Positions 22,283-34,000 of a stretch of 64,000 nt of DNA are shown one piece after another. The notes under the pieces were generated by a model. It did not search any database and was not told where the DNA came from. It was given only the letters and a program-made list of their open reading frames with translations. Source of the stretch: Gonocerus acuteangulatus. Lineage: Eukaryota; Arthropoda; Insecta; Hemiptera; Coreidae. Made by a program: the position numbers and the translations under genes. Location: contig OX328127.1 in the NCBI GenBank assembly GCA_946811695.1, positions 47,839,783 to 47,903,782 of the forward strand, in the 5' to 3' direction. Position 1 is the stretch's first letter, and each line of letters opens with the position of its first letter.

Positions 22283-25200
22283 ATGACCATTCTGCAATGG
22301 AACATTAATGGTTTAAATTATCATAAAGCAGATCTATTATCAATATTAAAGGAAAAATGTTGTCCGTTAATTTGTCTGCAGGAGACGCATCTGAAGGAAG
22401 ATAGCAATTTCAATCTTAGTGGGTTTAGTCACTTCCGAAAAGATTATTGTCATGGACTTATTGCTAGTGGTGGTGTTCGTGTGTTAGTCAGTCATGATAT
22501 TCCTTGCACTGAGGTTCCATTAGTGTCGGATTTGCAAGTTGTGGCTGTACGGATATACTCTCACCAGTCATTCGCATTATGCTCCATTTATTTACCTCCA
22601 GGACAACCTTTTAATGAGAACCAATTAACAGATCTTGTTGCTCAACTTCCATCTCCACTTTTCCTACTTGGGGACTTTAACAGTCATAGTGGTGTTTGGT
22701 TTTCAGATACAACAGATACCAGAGGGCGTATTGTTGAGTCTTTTCTTAACTCATCTCAATTAGGTGTCTTGAATGATTCTTCGCCGACCCATCTTTGCAG
22801 CTCTACAGGAACTCTATCTTCCATCGACCTTTCGTTAGTTAGCCCTGTCCTTCTTCCTAGATGCACTTGGTCCACCATGGACGACCTTTATGGGTCGGAC
22901 CATTTTCCAATTCTAATCAATTTTCTGGGAAGACATTCCTCTCCCCAGTTGCGTTTACCCCGCTGGAAGTTGAATGAAGCCGATTGGGACAAATATAAAA
23001 CCAATACCGATCTTACTCGTTTAAATATGAATAGCGGCCGTATAAACACTTTAACACACGAAATTAATACCGTAATATTATCCTCAGCTGAGATGCCCAT
23101 TCCAAAAACAAAACCTCATAGTAGTAGAGTCCTAGTTCCATGGTGGAACGAAGATTGTGCTTCTGCTGTTAAGAAAAGGAAAAAATGTCTTAGAAAATTT
23201 AAGAAACATCCGTGTTCTATGCATTTAGAAGAATACATTAACAGCAGAAAACAAGCAAGGTTTATAATTAGGACACGAAAGAGAGATTGCTGGAGAGATT
23301 TCGTCTCTAATATTAATATACACACGCCCCCCACAGAAATTTGGAATACAGTCAGAAAAATAATAGGCCGTTACAAAAGTAGCAATCATCCTCTCAATCA
23401 TATAAAAACATCAACCGAAATTCTAACAGATCCTCTCCAAATAGCCAACCATCTCGGCCGATTTTATGAAACCATTTCCTCCGATTCAAATTACAGTCCA
23501 CAGTTCCTTCAGATCAAGCAAGCAAAAGAATCACAACCAATATATATACACAAAGATCCTCTTGACCCTTTAAATCTCCCCATTTCGTACATAGAACTTG
23601 AAGAAGCCCTCAAAACGCGCAAAGATTCCTCTCCCGGTCCGGATAATATTTGCATTGGAATGTTAAAACATCTAACACTGGAAAATAAAATCATTATATT
23701 AAAATATTTTAATAAAAATTTTCAGACCGGTATAATTCCCGAGCTATGGACCAAATCAATTTCGATTCCAATCCCCAAAAAGAACCAACCCCCTTTCCTT
23801 GCATCGAGTTACAGAGTAATTTCATTAACGAGTTCCCTGTGCAAACTATTTGAGAAAATAATAGTTAATCGCCTGCACTGGTATTTGGAAAGTAAAGGAC
23901 ACAGGCTAAGTGGCAGAGTGGTTTTCGACGAGGTAGAAGCACGCGGGACAACTTGGTGAAGCTTGAGGTAGAAATTAGAGAAGCTTTTAGGAAAAAGAGA
24001 AAACTACTAGCTGTTTTTGTGGACATTAAAAATGCGTTTGATACCGTTTGGAGAAGATATATTTTAGATTGTTTGAACGAAATCGGAATACGTGGTTATA
24101 TTCTAATATTTATCCAGAATTTTTTAAGAAACCGATCATATCAAGATCTCCTCTACAAAGACCGTATCCGTCTTGTTTGCCCCTCGTAAAGTCGACAATC
24201 CACCTTCACTCTACATAAATAACATTTTAATTAAGTCTAATCAAAATGCTGAATTTTTGGGTCTCATCTTTGACCGTAATCTAAATTGGTGCTTCCATCT
24301 AAAAACTTTAAAAAATAAATGTTTTCAGTCCTTAAACATACTTAAAATGTTAGCAAATACCTCTTGGGGTGGTGACCGCACAAGTATGCTCATGCTTTAT
24401 CGAAGCCTTATCAGATCCAAGTTAGACTATGGATGCATGGCCTATGGCTCTGCCTCTCCGAAAACTCTACAAATGTTAGACACAATTCACAATTCTGGCA
24501 TTAGAATTGCTACCGGAGCTTTCCGTTCCAGCCCTGTACTTAGTCTCTATAGCTCTTCCATCCTACCAGAATGTCTTTATTCTGAAGCACCTTGGACTCT
24601 GCCACCTATCAGACTGAATCTTACCTTAACTAAATTTCTCACGAAGCACACGATTCAACAAATCTTTTCTCATGAATATAATAAGATCCGCAGCGAGATG
24701 CCATCCTCTTCTATAGTTTTTACCGACGGTTCTAAAAGCGATGATGGTGTTGGTGCAGCATTTTTGTCCGAAAGTGGTTCAGGAATGTTCTCTTTACCTC
24801 CTGAAGCATACATCTTCACCGCGGAACTAGTTGCCATATCCAAAGCTTTCCATACAGTAACTACTCCAAATTCTCAATTAGCAGTTTTCTCCGATTCCCT
24901 TTCCGCCCTTCTAGCATTAAAAAAATCCCAATCTAGGCACCCAGTAGTTTTAGATATATTCACTTCTCTAGCATCTCTCAATAAAAATAAATGCAAAGTT
25001 ACATTCTGCTGGATTCCCAGCCACTCCGGTATAAAAGAAAATGAGGAAGTAGATTTTTTAGCAAAGAGGGCTATTAAGGAAGGGGTTCTTATTTCCAGCA
25101 TCACATCAAATGATTTTGCAATATCCATAAAACGGAAAACATGGGGACCATGGGAAAGTTGTTTTTAACAACTGAAAATAAATTAAGGCAACTTAAATCT

Positions 25201-25509
25201 AGTGTTCAATCGTGGAGGTCATCGGTGCGCCGGACCAGAAGGGAGGAAGTTGTTATAACCCGTCTTCGTATAGGCCACACGAAAGTTACTCACTCATATC
25301 TGATGTCAAAAGGTGATCCACCGATGTGTGAAGTTTGTGGGACAGTAATAACAGTAAAACATATTCTTCTAGATTGCCAATCCTACGCCATGGAAAGACA
25401 ACAAAATCAACTAGGGACAACAATTGATTATATTCTAGGCGATGATTCGACAAATTTAACAAAATTAATAAACTTCCATAAATCAACAGGTTTATTCGAT
25501 AAATTATAG
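22283..25509 (+). pseudogene. I-like element ORF2: APE, RT, RNase H, zinc knuckle (broken)
   Basis: Starts at a true ATG (MTILQWNING). APE runs to about nt 22910 (CLQETHLK, LLGDFNSHSGVW, GSDHFPI). RT begins with DSSPGPDNI, IPIPKKNQPP and SSLCKLFEKI. Near 23935 the frame shifts to one with the first RT Asp box (FVDIKNAFDTVW). At about 24170-24190 a jump leads directly to IKSNQNAEFLGLIFDRNLNW, so the PQG and Y-A-D-D palm segment is deleted. RNase H follows (VFTDGSKSDD, TAELVAISKA, FSDSLSALL, HSGIKENEEVD). The C-terminus after another frameshift at about 25160 has TRLRIGH and the knuckle CEVCGTVITVKHILLDC. The enzyme is inactive. Confidence 0.9.
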
Positions 25510-26104
25510 CTTTAGTAATTTGGATCTCAATATAAAATTAGTTTGAATGAGGAGCGATTCGGGGTGGAGGTGTGGCGGCGTCCGGGGCCTTGCATCGGCC
25601 TCTAGACCAGAACGGTCCCAGCCATGGTGGGATGTGGTGGGTACTAAGGAAGCCATGCTATGTAAACCCAGCACATCCCACGACTCATGCCTGTAAGAGT
25701 CTCACTATAGACTCCAAGAGAGAGCTAGTGCTGGGTCCTCGGGCTGTCCTCTGCTCCTCTGCTTCGGATCGTTCTACTCACCTCATCATAGACTCCAAGA
25801 GAGAGCTAGTGCTGGGTCCTCGGGCTGTCCTCTGCTCCTCTGCTTCGGATCGTTCTTCTCACCTCATCATAGACTCCAAGAGAAAGCTAGTGCTGGGTCC
25901 TCGGGCTGTCCTATGCTCCTCTGCTTCGGATCGTTCTTCTCACCTCATCATAGACTCAGAGAGAGAGCTAGTTCAATTATTCATTTTCTATATAATAAAA
26001 TTAAAAAATGTATTTAAGATTTATTTAAGAGGCTCCTTCCTTTCGTTGTTTGCCCATGACCTCCCGCGGTTGAATACACCCTTCAGAACGATAAAAAAAA
26101 AAAG
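25510..26104 (+). other. 3' UTR and poly-A tail of the I-like element
   Basis: About 200 bp of GC-richer sequence, then an 81-bp tandem repeat, an AT-rich stretch, and A-run 26092-26103 directly before the target duplication. Confidence 0.8.
25707..25972 (+). repeat. 81-bp tandem repeat, 3.3 copies
   Basis: Units start at 25707, 25788, 25869 and 25950 (ATAGACTCCAAGAGAGAG..). They differ by single bases. The 81-bp period is divisible by 3 and yields an apparent 179-codon frame with repeated LVLGPRAVLCSSASDRS, which is not a gene. Tandem repeats in 3' UTRs occur in several non-LTR elements. Confidence 0.93.
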
Positions 26105-26116
26105 AAGTTAGAAACA
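26105..26116 (+). repeat. 12-bp target-site duplication, right (I-like element)
   Basis: AAGTTAGAAACA, matching 16694-16705. Confidence 0.85.
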
Positions 26117-26760
26117 TCTGGTTTCTTTCCAAAAAAATATTTCATAGGGTATTTTATTCTCAATTGTGTTAGCTAAAGAGAGATTTTTTTAAATAAGTTG
26201 CTGCACACACCATTTCTGGCCAACATTTTTTTCTACAATAGCTTCTGCCAGTAAGCAATGAGATATATTCATAATTGTTCTAGTAAATCACACCGTTTAA
26301 TTCATGAACATATGTGGGGCAGGGATTAATTTTGATACCCTTTTTTTTTTTGGTAGTCATTCTTACTATTTAAATATTCCTTACCAATGTCACATCTCAT
26401 AATACCAATTCTCTTATTTCCTAAGTTTTCAACCTCATTTACTTATTGAACAAAGGAATGAAAAACTTCTGTTTTAAGTTTAATAGTTTAAATCCTAGCT
26501 ATCTTACTATTTATTTATTTATACATCAGTGAGACCGCGACAAAGGGAATTCATCACTAAACACTTAAATAACAATAAACAATACTGAACAATTGTGAAG
26601 AAATTAACATGAGGACAATCTTACTATAATCATCTATAAATGAAACAAAATATTTTTCACCTTTGAGACTCATAGTTAAAAAAGGCCCACATCAGTGTAA
26701 ACAATTCCAAAATACTTTTAGCCTTGTTCCTATTGTTTTCTTCACCAACTTTCTTCTCCT
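26117..26760 (-). pseudogene. pol: Ty1/copia pol, 5' part of split copy (integrase core)
   Basis: On the minus strand fragments of copia integrase are readable: GEKYFVSFIDDYSKI near 26620-26660, ENLGNKRIG and CDIGKEYLNS near 26380-26440, APTYVHELNGVI near 26290-26330, and ENKIPYEIFFWK near 26130-26160, leading into the 12-bp target site. Many frameshifts are present. It continues at 16693. A gap of about 170 nt between the first two landmarks is longer than normal and may hold another small insertion (TTTATTTATTTATACATCAG near 26511). Confidence 0.75.
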
Positions 26761-27551
26761 TTGCCCAACTTTGGTCTCCAATCGTCACCAACTTTGGTCT
26801 CCTTTGCCTTATCAATGACATTTACACACTTCATCAGTTTCAAAAAAAAGTTAAGCGTTTTTCCACATACTAAAACCCTCTCTATCAAATACCAGTACAA
26901 ACATATTCATTTAACAGAAAAGGAGTGAGAGATTACTTCAACCGAATACTATAACCGACATTGCAACCTTCCTTTACTAAAGAGATAAAAAACTAATTCT
27001 CAAACAAAAGTATTGAAACTATTAAAGTTCTGAATAGAAACATGAACACTTAATTATATGATATTAGTCCAAATTAAGATTAGATAAACACAGAACATTT
27101 TTATGATATACTTACTTATACGATATTAGTCTATATTCTGGTAAGAGCAGTGTTGCCCTAGGCAATCAAATCAAAATTGATTTGATATGAAGAAAACTGA
27201 TCTGATATTAAGAAAATTAATCTTAAAAAATATGATATTTTATTATATGATCTTATATGATATTTGTCCAAACTCTGAGAATATGAACCTACTATTTAGA
27301 TAAACAAACAAAGGTTTTGTATTGCACTTCTTCTTAGAAGGAGGGGCAACACTGGAAAGAAAATGCCGATTTCTGACTATAAACTCTTCTTTATATGACA
27401 GTTTCGAACTCGTTACTTCCAAACTATGAATCCTAGAAGATTTTGAGCTAGCCTACGAGATTTCCCATATCAAGACGTACATATGTGCGAAGTTTGGTCC
27501 AAAGCGGTCAAACGGTGTGGATTTGTATAAAGAACAAACAGACAGACACGA

Positions 27552-27555
<4 letters not shown>
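26761..27555. other. intergenic, likely more copia remnant and an interspersed repeat
   Basis: No clear frame. The stretch 27480-27555 (GCGAAGTTTGGTCCAAAGCG, then ACAAACAGACAGACACGATA) is a phrase typical of microsatellite-ended insect interspersed repeats. A matching inverted phrase (TTTTGATGAAGTTCGGTAC) lies at 28277-28295. Confidence 0.45.

Positions 27556-27605
<50 letters not shown>
27556..27605. repeat. (TA)n microsatellite
   Basis: Uninterrupted TA run directly left of the MITE at 27606. TA repeats resume on its right at 28218. Confidence 0.95.
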
Positions 27606-27608
<3 letters not shown>

Positions 27609-28217
27609 GGTGATTCAGGTCTAAGTAGCCAAACTCTAGGAGGTGTTTGAAGACATAATTTCCAACAAAAAAAGTTCATTTGAAGTATGGTCCGATCCCA
27701 AAAGGAAAAGGAGCTATGTCCAATTTTCTGTTTTTTTTTAACGTAGTCATGTTTTTTAATGAATAAGAAAGGATTTCTCAAAAACTAGTCAAGATAATTA
27801 AATTCTAATTGGACGTCCAGAAAGTATCTTTTATTTATTTTTTTATTTATTTTTTTAATTATACTCCTCTACCCGTATGAGTTATTGGCAGTTCTATGTT
27901 TCTATATTTCTTGATAGAGGCCTATATCTTTGGCAAAAAGTATCTTTTAATAATGGTTTTAGTGAATTAAATTAATGTATTTTTAAAGGAAATATTGTCT
28001 ATTTTATTATGGCATAATTATAATTTAATTATTTTGAATAGTTTTTGAGAAAACCTTTCTTATTCTTTAAAAATCATGACTACGTTAAAAAAACAGAAAA
28101 TTGGGCATAGCTCCTTTTCCTTTCGGAATCGGACCAAACTTGCAACGAACTTTTTTGTTGGAAATTATGTGTACAATCACCTCCTAGAGTTTGGCTACTT
28201 AGACCTGAATCACCCTG
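27606..28217. mobile_element. foldback MITE with CAGGGTGATTCAGG ends, TA-flanked
   Basis: Left end CAGGGTGATTCAGGTCTAAG matches the right end inverted (CTTAGACCTGAATCACCCTG), and arms of about 210 bp (27606-27816 and 28007-28217) are inverted copies with moderate divergence. TA lies on both sides within a TA microsatellite. CAGGGTG-type ends and a TA target point to a non-autonomous Tc1/mariner-like element. Frames inside (103 and 168 codons) are arm sequence, not genes. Confidence 0.82.
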
Positions 28218-28333
28218 TATATATATATATATATATTTGTCTGTTCGAGCTCCTGGCGGCCGAAAAATGGTCTGATTTTGATGAAGTTCGGTACAAAAAT
28301 CTCTCATGGGATTATCAAAAATCCGGGAGGGAG

Positions 28334-28562
<229 letters not shown>

Positions 28563-29917
28563 TGGAGAGTGAACACCTCTGAGAGATACTCCACCTGCCA
28601 GCTATTTCTTCCTAATGGTGAGTGGGTCTGCATTGTTTCCCTATAAGGTAAATATTCTCCACCAGGACCTGCCCATCTTCCCTTTGCCATTCCAGTACAT
28701 CCCACTATATCGTAATTGCTAAGCATTGCATTTCAAAATAATGAAATGCCCGACGTAAACGTTTTTGTTTAACTTTTTGAACAGAAGATCTATCATGTGT
28801 GAAATACTATATTTATTACTTTCACCTTCTAAAGATGGAAATCAGTCCATACTACTTTGAGTTAGAAATAGTCAACAAAATCCGTTTCTTTAGAGCACTA
28901 GAATGGAGAATTCTAGTAGTTATCCTTACTTTTCTCAAAAAAATAAGAATAAAATACTTTTAAGAAGTTTCCTTCGCACCTCAGCTATGTAATTTTCCAT
29001 TAAGTAATGTTCAAATCAAATTTAGTAACGATGAGCTGAATATTGGGGATTATGCTACTACTCAAGTTACCACCAAGGCAGTTATCCATCTAAATCAGTA
29101 GGAGAGCCTTGAAGAGGAGGCAAGTCCTGGAAGATAATGGAGTCAGTAGACTGTGTCAAATTCAACAGTAACCCGTTAAAGATCCAGAGTAGAACTCTTG
29201 TCGACTTACGAATCAACAGATCTACTGTTTATTCATCGGTTTACAATTACACTCGAATTTACACCACTTGATAAGGAGCCGTCAGATGAGCTCCATCTAT
29301 CAGTAGCTCTCGCCATTAAAACTTTTCGAAATTACAACAATTATTGTTCTATGAGTCAACTTTGAATGCAAAATGCTCTATTTTTTCATTGTTAGTTCCC
29401 ATAGTGATTAGTGCGCTCCCTACCTTTTGATACCAAAAAAAGCAAATACAATAGTTAACGAAATTGTACTTCAATTATTTTTTCCCCATTCGAAATATCT
29501 CATTTATTCTATGTTATGCTAATTTTGAGAAACCAAAGTAAAACATAATTTGTGCTTCAGCTGTACCTTCTGAAAACGTTGGAAATTAAATTTGTTTTTA
29601 TCTTGGTCCATTTTCAGAAATGAGAAAATTACTTATAACGTATTACAGTAACATATTTCAGTGGCTGCATATCTAAAATACTGCCTTCAAGCAGGAAATT
29701 TGACGATCTTTACAATTACGTATTCAACAAACCTGCGGTTTAAGCTTGTGTATTAAATAATTAATAAGAAATTGGAAATCAGAAAGATAACTACAATATA
29801 ATTATTATATCAAAACGATGGGAAGGCAGGCACTCGGTTCATTTCGTTTTCCAAATGAGAATTTTGTATATATGTATATACAGTTGTATGTAAAAGATTC
29901 CGGTCAAAGGTAATTTT
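28563..29917. other. intergenic, no gene seen
   Basis: AT-rich single-copy-looking DNA. No convincing exon or repeat. Confidence 0.5.
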
Positions 29918-30208
29918 TTGATTAAGTAATGTATGTGTTGTTCACAAATTTCTCTCGCCTTTGCTGAAGAGTTGGAAGCACAACGTAAAAAAGGCTCGCT
30001 GTTCTTGGACCGTTATTGCCATGGGCCTACTTATTCTTTTCTATTGGCCAGCATTCATGAACAATCATCACCCAGCCTAAAGGAAACTTCTAATGAGATG
30101 CCTAGTTACATTTACAGTTCGAGCGATTTTCGATATCGTTCAATTTTGATCGTGCAATGTTTTAATCACTCTCACACAACACTTTTCCTCAAAGCATTAC
30201 TTAATCAA
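29918..30208. mobile_element. candidate small MITE with 14-bp inverted ends
   Basis: TTGATTAAGTAATG (29918-29931) is exactly inverted at 30195-30208, with weaker similarity continuing inward (TGTTGT region). Total length is 291 bp. A 93-codon frame (29933-30214) covers it end to end but has no known similarity, so I treat the unit as noncoding. Confidence 0.5.
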
Positions 30209-30278
30209 ATTTAATGTAATGTTCACTAATGTAATGTTCACTGTAGGAATGTAATGTTCATTAAAACTCTTCCTAAAG

Positions 30279-31026
30279 ATCAAGGGCCGAAATCAAAATT
30301 AAATGTTTCCTAAAAATTATGACAAAAAAATTACTTCATAATTTATATTTTTAAAATTAATGAATAACTGTTATGAAATAATTTTTATTTTTCAGTTTTT
30401 AAAATAAAAATTATTAGAAAATATTTTTAAAAATATTGTGAAATATATCAATTACGATGGAATTTTTATTTTTATTTCCCAATAATAAAAATTAAAGTTA
30501 GGTGAAACTCATTTATTAAATATCTCTTATCCTCGGAATAAATAAATAAATACTTGATTTGGAACATTTTGTTTATTAGAAGTTATTTGTTTATGTGAGT
30601 GAATCAATGTTCGTCTAAATCCAATTGATTTGTATGAGTATATAATGTATATTCTAGAATTTGTTTTTGTGCATTACTTTTTTTTTTGTTTTTGGTTCTA
30701 TTCATTATTAGTCGCTATGTGTGCGAGCTCTTAAAATGAATAAATCTATTCATTATGGCACTAATATTTTATTTATTTTTTTTAAAATAATGTTTAAAGT
30801 TCAAATAATAAAAAATTGTTATTAAAAATTTTTATAAATAAAAATTTTGAAATAACATTATTCAAATAATTTTTATTTTTAAGTTTTTGAAATAAACTTA
30901 AAAAAAAATAATAAAAAATATAAATTACGATGAAATTTTTATTTTTATTTCCAAAAAATAAAAATTAAAGGTTAAGTGAAACTCATTTGAAATAAAAATT
31001 AATAGTTATTTTCGGTCCCTGCTACA
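30279..31026. mobile_element. candidate AT-rich repeat unit with GGG(A)CCGAAA inverted ends
   Basis: Left AGGGCCGAAATCAAAATTAA and right TTTTCGGTCCCT are roughly inverted. Inside, a segment of about 150 bp is duplicated directly (30385-30515 and 30865-30995; landmarks AATTACGATG, AATTTTTATTTTTATTTCC, GTGAAACTCATTT). No matching target duplication was found. Confidence 0.4.
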
Positions 31027-34000
31027 GACAGATTTAGATAAGAACTGAGTGGCTGGCCTATAATTTTGACGCGCGTAAATATTTACATTTCAGTTAATCC
31101 TTAAGCAGGAAGGATCAAGGCTCATTACAGACATGCTCTTCCAAAAGTCAGTGACGTTAGAACAGTATGTATTTGCTTTGGCGTAAGTATAACATTAAAT
31201 AATGTCAAAAACTAACATAACGTAGGGTGGCCTGGCCTATATGATATGTTCTGAAAATTTGCAGCAAATTAATGCCAATAAAACTGAAGTAGGAAAATGA
31301 AAATGTAACTGTATCCGAAATGAATAATGATGGGCGTTCCATGATATTAGTAAAGACTACCAAAAGTTCACAGGATATTAAAGGGAAACTTGGTCTCGAA
31401 AATATTTCAAACTATGAAGCGAAAGAATTAAAGAGAGCTTGCAGTAAGTTCGTGCCCTGTTTGAAAATAGACTTTAATCTTCTCTTTGGATAGAGGAGCA
31501 TAATGGAGTTTGGGGGAATGAGGTTGAAGTTTCCAGCAGGTAGGGGTTTCTGGGCAAGTTGCTCGGGTCAGCCTGACCCACTCCCCGACCCTTGAAACAT
31601 GGTGGTAGCATGAAAAATAAATGTATGTCTGCATCTATCTGGACTGTAATCTCTTCCCTGTCAGTTGGAGCACTGATAGCTTATGTTTTATGCACTGTAA
31701 CAAGATCGCTTAAAATCAACTTCACCGATTTCGTATAAAATTAAACTTCGTTCAAGATTCCAGCTGATCTGTTTTCTAAATCACTGAATTAAGAGTCCAA
31801 CGTTTATAACTTTAACGCCGTTCTATCTAAAATGATTTTTTTCTATTTCTTACATTACTTACGGTATAATATTAATTTTAATAAACATATTATGTGATTA
31901 AAATTTTCGGTATATTGCCATCTTGTAGTTGTTATTTGGAATGTTGATTATAAAAACGTTTAATATTTTCCTTTCATGAAATCGTTTTTACTATTAAACA
32001 CATTTAAATACATGATATATGGCGATCATAATCCCTAGAATGCCTCTTGCAAGAAGTACTCACTTTAATAATTTTTTATAACTAGTTGTAGGTATAGGCA
32101 AACTCAGTGTGAACATGATTTAAAATCCGAATCAACAACGACAAATAACTTAAGTAGAACAGAAAATGAATGATTCCGCACACCGGGTCCTCCTATTTAG
32201 ATGGTTTATTTATTATTTGCAGATATCCATGTATGTTCGGTTCATTTAACACGATAACTTTCAATGGTTAGGGTGATTTACAATGCAACAAGAATTGCAT
32301 ATGATGTTTTGCCAGTTGGATTTCATAAACCGGTTGAGGTGAGGAAACGAACGAGTGTGAAAATGTGTTGAATGTAGAGGAATCAACGGAGATTATTTAA
32401 ATAAGTGGTGAATCTTAAAAGTTGAAAAAATCAACTTAAAAATAATTGTATTTTAATCGTCTCGGCAAGATGTTGAAGAAGGGTTTCATCATAAATTATG
32501 TTTTCAATTTTTTTTTAATCCATTTCTGGGCAGTCCTTACACTGGTAGTAGGTTCACCACGTAAACTAGCCGTTTTTATCGTTGCTTTTGAGGACTGGCA
32601 TTGTTGCCACAGGAAAATAATAAAGTAAAAAAGCACATGCGTATAATCAATATACATTTTCTTTGCGTCCGTTGTTTACGGAAATTGATGACTGACTATC
32701 TAATACATTTAATCAATGCATGCTTTTAAAGCGCACAACGTATTGTTTGACCTTACACCTAGGGGGACATTCAGGTAGTGTTGATGGATATCGTTTTTCA
32801 TCATAAATTTTTCCCTACTTCGATCTATATGATAGGCTGAGTTTTTATATCTGAAACAGTTGTGGCCTACAAATGGTGAGTTTATTCGGAGATTGATGTG
32901 ACAGAAGACTGACAAGAAGCCAGTAAACAGATAAATAAGAATCGCCCCTCGGCCATTATAAAAAGTGTGGGAAGTTGAAGCAGGTGGTAGAGAACCCTAT
33001 CAAAAAACCACCCTTAGGGATGGTCCCTCTTTTACCTTCGCTGAACTCCCGTCGAGGGAGTAACAGTTCACAATAGACTGCCACTTTAACAGTTACTATT
33101 GGGTATAACTTACACATGCTGGGTATATCATAAAATTACTGGATACAATTTACAGGGTAATACTAATGATGAGGTGCTAATGACCCTGGCGGTCGGAGCA
33201 CCTATAATTAATAAATAAAAACAATACTACTAATAATAATTATAATAATTTACACCCTATCTCTTAATTCTAAGAAGATTGATTGTAATTCGTGCTAGGG
33301 AGAGGAAAGGAAATAAAAATGAATGGACAAAATAAATAAATTAAGAAATATAAATATAAAAATAAATAGAAAATCCTGACATGAATGTTAATTAAACAGA
33401 AACCACCTTTACCCAAGGGCATGGAATTCATGTGAAATGAGGTTATTCACCCTAAATATTAAAAAACTACTTTTTATACTGAATATAACTTATAGATTCC
33501 ACTAAATGTAACTTACATATGATATAATTTTTGGTGTAGAAGTTGTAAATAGTCTAGCCAACAGCAAATCATAATTTGTCAAAAATTACAATATTTTATT
33601 ATTTATATTTTTACGGCGTATGTGCATTAACTCAAGACTATCTTCTGCTTCCATGTTTAAATACGCATCTGAAAAAATCCGATTCCCAGGAACTGCGTCA
33701 GCCGCAGGAACTGTTTCATCCGCATGTCCGTTCTTTTCCTAGTTTATATTTTGTTTTGATATTTAGTGAAACATTTAAACACCTGCTTTAATGAGGCTCG
33801 AAGAAAAGTGTAAGATTTTAGGCGCTGCAACTGAAACTGACAATTGCCAACAGAAAACGGATATTACTCAATCCACCTTTTCGACATTCGCTCATTCTCC
33901 ATGAAAGCTCTACTACAAAAATTTTTCTTATTTACTTCCCTCGTTTTACTGAAACATTCAGTTTCCTGCTACAACTTATTTAAAAACATCAACAACAGCC

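Larger units (their letters stand above)
16706..26104 (+). mobile_element. full-length I-like non-LTR retrotransposon, interrupted by LOA insertion
   Basis: Bounded by a 12-bp target duplication, with a poly-A tail at 26092-26103. Excluding the nested insertion plus one 13-bp duplication (3503 bp) it is about 5.9 kb. The order is 5' UTR, ORF1 with zinc knuckles, ORF2 (APE, RT, RNase H, C-terminal knuckle), then a 3' UTR with 81-bp tandem repeats. It sits in a copia element and carries a LOA insertion, which gives the order of events. Frameshifts in ORF1 and ORF2 and loss of the RT catalytic box make it inactive. RNase H and the APE/RT type suggest the I superclade, but the exact clade needs a phylogeny. 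Confidence 0.88.

Noticed and set aside
25572..26111. 179-codon protein with repeated LVLGPRAVLCSSASDRS
   Set aside because: It is the 81-bp tandem repeat in the 3' UTR of the I-like element; the period divisible by 3 keeps it open.
29933..30214. 93-codon frame as a gene
   Set aside because: It fills a unit with 14-bp inverted ends, which better explains the segment.
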